Position numbers and translations under genes: made by a program. A DNA stretch of 64,000 nt from Pseudomonas fluorescens HK44 (GTDB taxonomy: Bacteria > Pseudomonadota > Gammaproteobacteria > Pseudomonadales > Pseudomonadaceae), in assembly GCF_000217955.3 (NCBI RefSeq), contig NZ_AFOY02000008.1, forward strand, positions 1-64,000, read 5' to 3'. Positions within the stretch are counted from its first letter, which is position 1, and each line of letters opens with the position of its first letter. The notes under the pieces are model-generated. The model worked only from the letters and a program-made list of their open reading frames with translations. It was not told the origin of the DNA and ran no database searches. Below, one piece after another: positions 59,074 through 64,000 of the stretch.

Positions 59074-60756
59074 TCAGCGTACGCGCACGTAAGTGCCTGG
59101 CGCCGCCTCCATTGGTGGATAGTTCTGGTTACCAAGGGCCATCAGCGTTTCGCGCTGAGTGCCGGAACGTTCCTGAATCCAGCTCAGCCACTGGTTCCAC
59201 CAACTGCCGTCGACGTGTTTGGCGTCGTAGTACCAGGCCCGTGGATCGCTGCTCAGTTTCGGGCTCTCGACGTAGTTGGCCTTGGGGTTGCCCGGTGGGT
59301 TGAGAATGCTCTGCACGTGGCCGCTGTTGGACAGCACGAAGCGCCGCTCACCGCCCAGCAGCAGTGTCGAGCGGTACACCGCATCCCAAGGCGTGATGTG
59401 GTCGTTGATCCCGGCGACGCTGAAGCTGTCGACGTTGACTTTCTGCAAGTCGATCGGCGTGCCGCAGACCTCCAGTCCGCCAGGATGGGTCAACGGGTTG
59501 TGCTTGAAGAAGTCCAGCAGGTCGCCGTGGAAGGCGGCCGGCAGGCGCGTGTTGTCGTTGTTCCAGTAGAGAATGTCGAAGGCTGGCGGCTCTTTACCCA
59601 GCAGGTAGTTGTTGACCCAGTAGTTCCAGATCAGGTCGTTGGGGCGCATCCAGGCAAAGACCTTGGCCATGTCGCGACCTTCGAGTACACCTTTCTGATA
59701 GGAGCGACGCTTGGCCGCTTCGAGGGTTTGTTCGTCGGCAAACAGGGTTGCCGGGCTTTCCAGTTCACTGTCGAGCAGGCTCACCAGATAGGTCGCGCTC
59801 GAGACCCGACGCAGTTGCCGCTTGGCTTGCAGATGTCCTTGCAGGGCGGCGATGGTCAGGCCGCCGGCGCAGGCGCCCATCAGGTTGACCTCGCGGCTGC
59901 CGCTGATCGCCCGGCAGACATTCAGCGCTTCTTCCAGGGCCTCGACGTAACTCGACAGGCCCCATTCGCGATGACGGACATCCGGGTTGCGCCAACTGAC
60001 CATGAACACCTGCAGACCGTTTTTCAGCGCGAACTGGACGAAGCTGTTGTGCGGGCTCAAGTCGAAAATGTAGTACTTGTTGATCTGCGGGGGTACCACC
60101 AGCAGCGGCCTCGCGTACTGCTTTTCGCTCATCGGCTTGTACTGCATCAGCTCCAGCAGTTCGTTGCGAAACACCACGGCACCGGTGGTGGTGGCAACCG
60201 TTTTGCCGACTTCGAAGGCGTGCTTGGTCACCTGGCTGGGCAGGCCATTGTTGTGCATCAGATCGTCGAACAGATGGCTGAGACCGCGCACCAGACTTTG
60301 GCCGCCGGAGTTGAACAGCTCCTTGATCGCCAGTGGGTTGAGTAAGGTGTTGGATGGCGAGACCGCGTCGTTGAGCAGGGTAAAGGCAAAGTGCGCGCGT
60401 GCACGGTCATCGGCGGGCAGGCCGCTTTCATCGATCCATTTTTTGATCTGCTTCTGCCAGCTCAGGTAAGCCTGAAGGCTGCGTCGATAAAACGGATTGA
60501 GCGCCCAGCTCGGGTCGGCGAAGCGGCTGTCCGAGGGGTTGGGCTGGTGCAGGGTCTCGCCCAGTAGTACCCGGCCCAGTTGCCCACCCAAGGCCAGTGC
60601 GTGTTTGGCACTTTGTACCGGGTGGCGCAAGCCATGGGCGGCGACGCTGCGCAGAGTCGAAAACAGATCCCGGCCGCGCAGACCGGTGATCGCACTCTGG
60701 GCGTTGATGAGTGCGGCGGGTGGGGGAAAGGCGCCCGGCGCTTTTTTGTCTCGCAT
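59074..60756 (-). CDS. phaC2: Class II PHA synthase PhaC2
   Basis: PhaC2 polymerises (R)-3-hydroxyacyl-CoA of medium chain length. The 560-residue protein has an alpha/beta-hydrolase core in which the lipase box carries Cys296 (MGACAGGLT) as the nucleophile; the catalytic Asp lies in SVAGINDHITPWD and the His in SNSGHVQSI. It is a paralogue of PhaC1, with phaZ between them. Confidence 0.96.
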   Translation of the reverse strand: MRDKKAPGAFPPPAALINAQSAITGLRGRDLFSTLRSVAAHGLRHPVQSAKHALALGGQLGRVLLGETLHQPNPSDSRFADPSWALNPFYRRSLQAYLSWQKQIKKWIDESGLPADDRARAHFAFTLLNDAVSPSNTLLNPLAIKELFNSGGQSLVRGLSHLFDDLMHNNGLPSQVTKHAFEVGKTVATTTGAVVFRNELLELMQYKPMSEKQYARPLLVVPPQINKYYIFDLSPHNSFVQFALKNGLQVFMVSWRNPDVRHREWGLSSYVEALEEALNVCRAISGSREVNLMGACAGGLTIAALQGHLQAKRQLRRVSSATYLVSLLDSELESPATLFADEQTLEAAKRRSYQKGVLEGRDMAKVFAWMRPNDLIWNYWVNNYLLGKEPPAFDILYWNNDNTRLPAAFHGDLLDFFKHNPLTHPGGLEVCGTPIDLQKVNVDSFSVAGINDHITPWDAVYRSTLLLGGERRFVLSNSGHVQSILNPPGNPKANYVESPKLSSDPRAWYYDAKHVDGSWWNQWLSWIQERSGTQRETLMALGNQNYPPMEAAPGTYVRVR

Positions 60757-60870
60757 GAGTCAACACTCCTTCGTCAAGCCAACAACAAGTACGTCAATTG
60801 CGAATAGACACCATAGTCGCTTCCGGCCTCCCTTGCGGTTTTCGACACGCCTGCCCACATACGCAGTACG

Positions 60871-61728
60871 TTACGTGCCGCCGAATGACCCCGGGTGCGG
60901 ATGCATCACCGCCCGTTGGCGTTCTTCCTGGAGAAATTTCATGATGATCGGAGCGACGGCTTCAGCCCGAGTGATCAGGAATAAATGGCCGTCGTCGATT
61001 ATGTGTAGCTGGGCATTGGGAATACGCCAGGCGAGTATCCGCATATTGATCAGCGGAATGAGCGGGTCATCATCACCGGCCAGCACCAGGGTCGGCTGAT
61101 TGATTTTGTGCAGCCAGTGAATACTGGTCCATCCCAGGCCCGCGAATAGCTGCCAGTAGTAGCCAAGTTTGCCGGCCGAACGCACTTTGCTCGCGTGCTC
61201 TGCCGCGAGGTTCGGATCACGGCGGAACGAACCACCGTAAATCAGCGGCGCAATGCGAATCACGTGGGATGGCTGGATGTAGCGTCTGGGGCTGGCCATC
61301 ATCCACAGCACTTTCGGTTTGCCCGGCACCATCACCATGCCCGCCGCTGTGGCTGCCAACACCAGCTTCTTGCAGCGCTCGGGGTAGTCGAAGGCGAACT
61401 GTTGGGCGAGTGCCCCGCCCCACGAAACACCGACCACGTTGACTTGCCCGTAATCGAGGTAATCGAGCATCCGTGCGGTCAGCTTGGCCAGGCCGGGAAA
61501 GCGGTAAGGGTGGGTAGGCGTCGATGAGCCGCCGACACCGGGGACGTCGAAGGCGATCACTTCCAGGTCCGGGTCAAGCGCCTGGACGAACGGAAACACC
61601 AGCTCCAGGTTGGCGCCGATGCCATTGAAAATCAGCAAGGGCGTCAAGTGAGGCTTGCCAGGGCGTACTGCGGTACGGATGGTTTGCCCATCCAGGTCGA
61701 CAGTACGAAATATGAACGGATGCGGCAT
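60871..61728 (-). CDS. phaZ: Intracellular PHA depolymerase PhaZ
   Basis: PhaZ degrades stored medium-chain PHA. The 285-residue alpha/beta hydrolase has the lipase box GVSWGG with Ser102 as nucleophile, the Asp in LAGDDDPLIP and the His in IDDGHLF. It lies between the two synthase genes; a REP pair separates it from phaC1. Confidence 0.96.
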   Translation of the reverse strand: MPHPFIFRTVDLDGQTIRTAVRPGKPHLTPLLIFNGIGANLELVFPFVQALDPDLEVIAFDVPGVGGSSTPTHPYRFPGLAKLTARMLDYLDYGQVNVVGVSWGGALAQQFAFDYPERCKKLVLAATAAGMVMVPGKPKVLWMMASPRRYIQPSHVIRIAPLIYGGSFRRDPNLAAEHASKVRSAGKLGYYWQLFAGLGWTSIHWLHKINQPTLVLAGDDDPLIPLINMRILAWRIPNAQLHIIDDGHLFLITRAEAVAPIIMKFLQEERQRAVMHPHPGSFGGT

Positions 61729-61764
61729 GCTTCAGGCCCTGTGGGTCGATGTCTCATTTTCATT

Positions 61765-61852
61765 GTGGGAGCGAGCCTGCTCGCGATGACGGCGGCACAT
61801 TCAACCCTTTTGTTGGTTGTGACACCGCTATCGTGAGCAGGCTCGCTCCCAC
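61765..61852. repeat. Class-A REP pair between phaC1 and phaZ
   Basis: Forward REP at 61765-61787 and reverse REP, with one change (TCGTGAG), at 61830-61852, ending 9 bp past the phaC1 stop. Confidence 0.9.
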
Positions 61853-61861
61853 ATGTGTCAG

Positions 61862-63541
61862 TTAACGTTCATGCACATAGGTCCCCGGTGATGCCTCACC
61901 TGCTGCATAAGTCTTGTTGCCGAGTACGGTCGGGGCTTTTTTCAGCTTGCCCGAACGCTCGGCCTGCCAGGCCTGCCAGTGCAGCCACCAGGAGTCAGTG
62001 TGCTTGGTTGAGTTTTCCAGCCAGTCGTTGGCATGGACCGGCATGACGGTGCTGGTCATGTAACGGGATTTCGGGTTGCCCGGCGGGTTCAGAATGCTCT
62101 GGATATGGCCGCTGCTGGACAACACGAATTCGACCTTGCCACCAAACAACTGCGCCGATTTGTAGCAGGACTTCCACGGTGTGATGTGGTCGTTGGTGCC
62201 TGCCAGGGAATAGACGTCTGCCGTGACCTGCTTGAGGTCGATCGGCGTGCCGCACACTTCCAGTGCATCGGCGCGGATCAGCGGGTTGTTTTTGAACAGT
62301 TCGATCAGGTCGCCGTGGAACGCCGCAGGCAGGCGGGTGGTGTCGTTGTTCCAGAACAGAATGTCGAAGACTGGCGGTTCGTTGCCCAACAGGTAGTTGT
62401 TGACCCAGTAGTTCCAGATCAGGTCATTGGGGCGCATCCAGGCGAAGACCTTGGCCATGTCGCGACCTTCGAGCACGCCGGCCTGATAGGAGTGACGCTT
62501 GGCGGCTTCCAGGGTTTGCTCGTCGACGAACAGCGCGACCTGGGAATCAAGGGTGGTATCAAGCACGCTGACCAGCAGCGTCAGGGCGTTGACCTTCTTC
62601 TCGCCGATCGCCGCGTAGTGGCCCAGCAGTGCGGTGCAGGTGATGCCGCCGGAGCAGGCGCCGAGCATGTTCACGTCTTTGCTGCCGGTGATCGCGGTGA
62701 CCACATCGACCGCTTCCTTGAGCGCTTCGATGTAGGTCGACAAACCCCATTCACGTTGGGCCTTGGTCGGGTTGCGCCAGCTGACGATAAAGGTCTGCAC
62801 ATTGTTGCGCAGGCAGAAGCGCGCGAGGCTTTTGTCCGGACTCAGGTCGAAAACGTAGAACTTGTTGATCTGTGGTGGAACGACCAGCAGTGGGCGTTCG
62901 TGCACTTGTTCAGTGATTGGCCGGTACTGGATCAGTTCCAGCACATCGTTGCGGAAAACCACCGCGCCTTCAGTGGTGCCCAGGCTTTTGCCGACTTCGA
63001 AGGCGCCCATGTTGACCTGGCTCGGCATGCCGCCGTTGTGCACCAGATCCTTGGCCAGATGCGAGAGGCCATCGAGCAGGCTTTTGCCGCCGGTTTCGAA
63101 GAAGCGTTTGACGGCAGCAGGGTTGGCCGCGCTGTTGGTCGGGGCCATGGCTTCGGTCATCAGGTTGATCACGAAGTGCGCGCGGCTGATGTCCTGATCG
63201 GACAGGTTGCTTTCGCCAATCCAGTCGTGGAGTTCCTTGCGCCACGCCAGGTAGGTTTGCAAATAACGTTTATAGAGCGGGTTCTGACTCCACGCCGGAT
63301 CGTTGAAACGACGGTCATCGCTTTCCGGTTGCAGCTCGGATCTACCGAGCATCACGTTCTTGAGCACAATGCCAAAATGCGCGACATGCTTGACGCTGTG
63401 AATGGGTTGTTTGATGGCCTGGGTCAGCACCATGCGGGCAGAGGTAAGCAGATCCTTTCGACGCAAGCCGATGACCGGGTTAAGCCCAAGGGTGTTTTCC
63501 GAGGCTTGATATTTCAGGTCATCGTTATTCTTGTTACTCAT
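61862..63541 (-). CDS. phaC1: Class II PHA synthase PhaC1
   Basis: The principal medium-chain PHA synthase of pseudomonads. The 559-residue protein has an N-terminal alphaproteobacterial PhaC region, the nucleophile Cys296 in MLGACSGGIT, the catalytic Asp in SLAGTNDHITPW and His in SSSGHIQSI. It heads the phaC1ZC2D cluster. The first codons carry an overlapping CA-motif for Hfq-Crc, and a sigma-54-like promoter is visible upstream. Confidence 0.97.
   Translation of the reverse strand: MSNKNNDDLKYQASENTLGLNPVIGLRRKDLLTSARMVLTQAIKQPIHSVKHVAHFGIVLKNVMLGRSELQPESDDRRFNDPAWSQNPLYKRYLQTYLAWRKELHDWIGESNLSDQDISRAHFVINLMTEAMAPTNSAANPAAVKRFFETGGKSLLDGLSHLAKDLVHNGGMPSQVNMGAFEVGKSLGTTEGAVVFRNDVLELIQYRPITEQVHERPLLVVPPQINKFYVFDLSPDKSLARFCLRNNVQTFIVSWRNPTKAQREWGLSTYIEALKEAVDVVTAITGSKDVNMLGACSGGITCTALLGHYAAIGEKKVNALTLLVSVLDTTLDSQVALFVDEQTLEAAKRHSYQAGVLEGRDMAKVFAWMRPNDLIWNYWVNNYLLGNEPPVFDILFWNNDTTRLPAAFHGDLIELFKNNPLIRADALEVCGTPIDLKQVTADVYSLAGTNDHITPWKSCYKSAQLFGGKVEFVLSSSGHIQSILNPPGNPKSRYMTSTVMPVHANDWLENSTKHTDSWWLHWQAWQAERSGKLKKAPTVLGNKTYAAGEASPGTYVHER
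63525..63535 (-). promoter_or_regulatory. Crc/Hfq CA-motif in first codons of phaC1
   Basis: The minus strand reads AACAAGAATAA from codon 3, giving two overlapping AAnAAnAA matches. In P. putida Crc is known to inhibit phaC1 translation through a CA-motif at this position. Confidence 0.65.
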
Positions 63542-63668
63542 CTACGACGCTCCATTGTCCTGAGGCGAGTACCTGAGTGCTGCTGTGTAGTTACACAGCA
63601 AATGCCGGGTACACGCTCGGGTGACCGTTAATTGTACATCGCTGACTTTTTAGTTCAGGGGGGTGCGT

Positions 63669-63684
63669 TGCACAGAACTTGCCA
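63669..63684 (-). promoter_or_regulatory. Sigma-54-type promoter of phaC1
   Basis: Minus-strand TGGCAAGTTCTGTGCA has -24 GG and -12 GC at RpoN spacing. The predicted leader is about 115 nt. Sigma-54 involvement in phaC1 expression is reported for P. aeruginosa. The rest of 63542-63801 shows no gene. Confidence 0.6.
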
Positions 63685-63801
63685 GATCCATTGGTTACCC
63701 GAGTTTAATTTTTTTCGCAAGCAGGCCGATGCTCGGCACCGCAGCCCAGCATTCAAACAGATGAAATTAGAAAATGCCCTCTAAAGAGCGCGAGCCTTGA
63801 G

Positions 63802-64000
63802 CTAGAGCATCAGCTTGACGATAGACTCGTTTGGATCGCGGGTCTTTCCGGCGGCTTTGAGCTCGGCAAGATAATCGTCCCAGAGTGCGTCATATCGTCG
63901 CGCCAACTGATAGAGATATTCCCAGGTGAACAGACCGCTGTCGTGGCCGTCATCAAAGGTCAATTTCAGTGCGTACTGACCGGCCGGTTCTACTTTATCC
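63802..64000 (-). CDS. DUF971 (GBBH-like N-terminal domain) protein, 3' end
   Basis: The last 65 codons of a gene that continues beyond the window. The readable part includes KLTFDDGHDSGLFTWEYLYQLARRYDALW in two overlapping motifs (FDDGHDSG, WEYLYQLA), characteristic of the DUF971 / gamma-butyrobetaine-hydroxylase-like N-terminal family, small proteins often lying next to hslVU and phaC1 in pseudomonads. It ends IVKLML. Confidence 0.85.
   Translation of the reverse strand, partial: DKVEPAGQYALKLTFDDGHDSGLFTWEYLYQLARRYDALWDDYLAELKAAGKTRDPNESIVKLML

Noticed and set aside
9728..61852. CRISPR array suspected from many similar palindromes
   Set aside because: Repeats are inverted pairs dispersed in intergenic regions with no regular spacers and no cas genes; they are REP/REPIN sequences.

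Overview
The window looks like the chromosome of a Pseudomonas of the fluorescens group. The evidence is gene content and order (glnA-thiI-typA, the hut locus, opgGH, tatABC next to hisIE and ubiEJB, and the medium-chain polyhydroxyalkanoate (PHA) cluster phaC1-Z-C2-D facing phaI-phaF), the GC-rich codon use, and many fluorescens-type REP/REPIN palindromes. No rRNA, tRNA or CRISPR was seen.

Layout. 1-1.1 kb: decayed ISL3-type transposase. 1.2-6.4 kb: glnA (sigma-54 promoter), thiI, typA. 6.5-16.8 kb: a YkgJ-type Cys-cluster protein, glycogen phosphorylase, a DUF2339/DUF3999 membrane pair, fbp, a DUF924 protein. 16.9-18.2 kb: first copy of an IS110-family (IS1111-type) element. 18.3-21.3 kb: a PctA-like chemoreceptor and two lipoproteins. 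21.4-35.2 kb: complete histidine-utilisation locus (hutF divergent from hutCD; hutU, permease, hutWV, hutH, hutT, hutI, hutG). 35.5-39.1 kb: choline-type binding protein, esterase, proline iminopeptidase, dtd. 39.4-43.7 kb: opgGH. 43.9-46.6 kb: polar amino-acid ABC transporter. 46.8-48.7 kb: HBM-domain chemoreceptor. 48.9-55.0 kb: leftward rsmE/tatCBA and hisE/hisI/ubiB/ubiJ/ubiE genes. 55.1-63.5 kb: PHA metabolism, with the second IS copy between phaF and phaD. The right edge holds the 3' end of a DUF971 gene.

How it fits together. The hut genes import histidine/urocanate and convert it by the five-step route (HutH, HutU, HutI, HutF, HutG) to glutamate and formate. A palindromic HutC operator sits on the predicted start point of a sigma-54 promoter for hutU. 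Candidate Crc/Hfq CA-motifs lie at hutD, hutT and phaC1, consistent with carbon catabolite control of both nitrogen/carbon scavenging and PHA storage.

Most unusual feature. Two 1350-bp IS1111-type elements lie 40,059 bp apart in direct orientation. Each abuts the 5' edge of a REP sequence at the same nucleotide. Each has a long non-coding 3' segment containing a 9-nt complement to the REP edge, so it is a candidate guide (bridge/seek) RNA region. The two transposase genes are each broken by a different single-base deletion.
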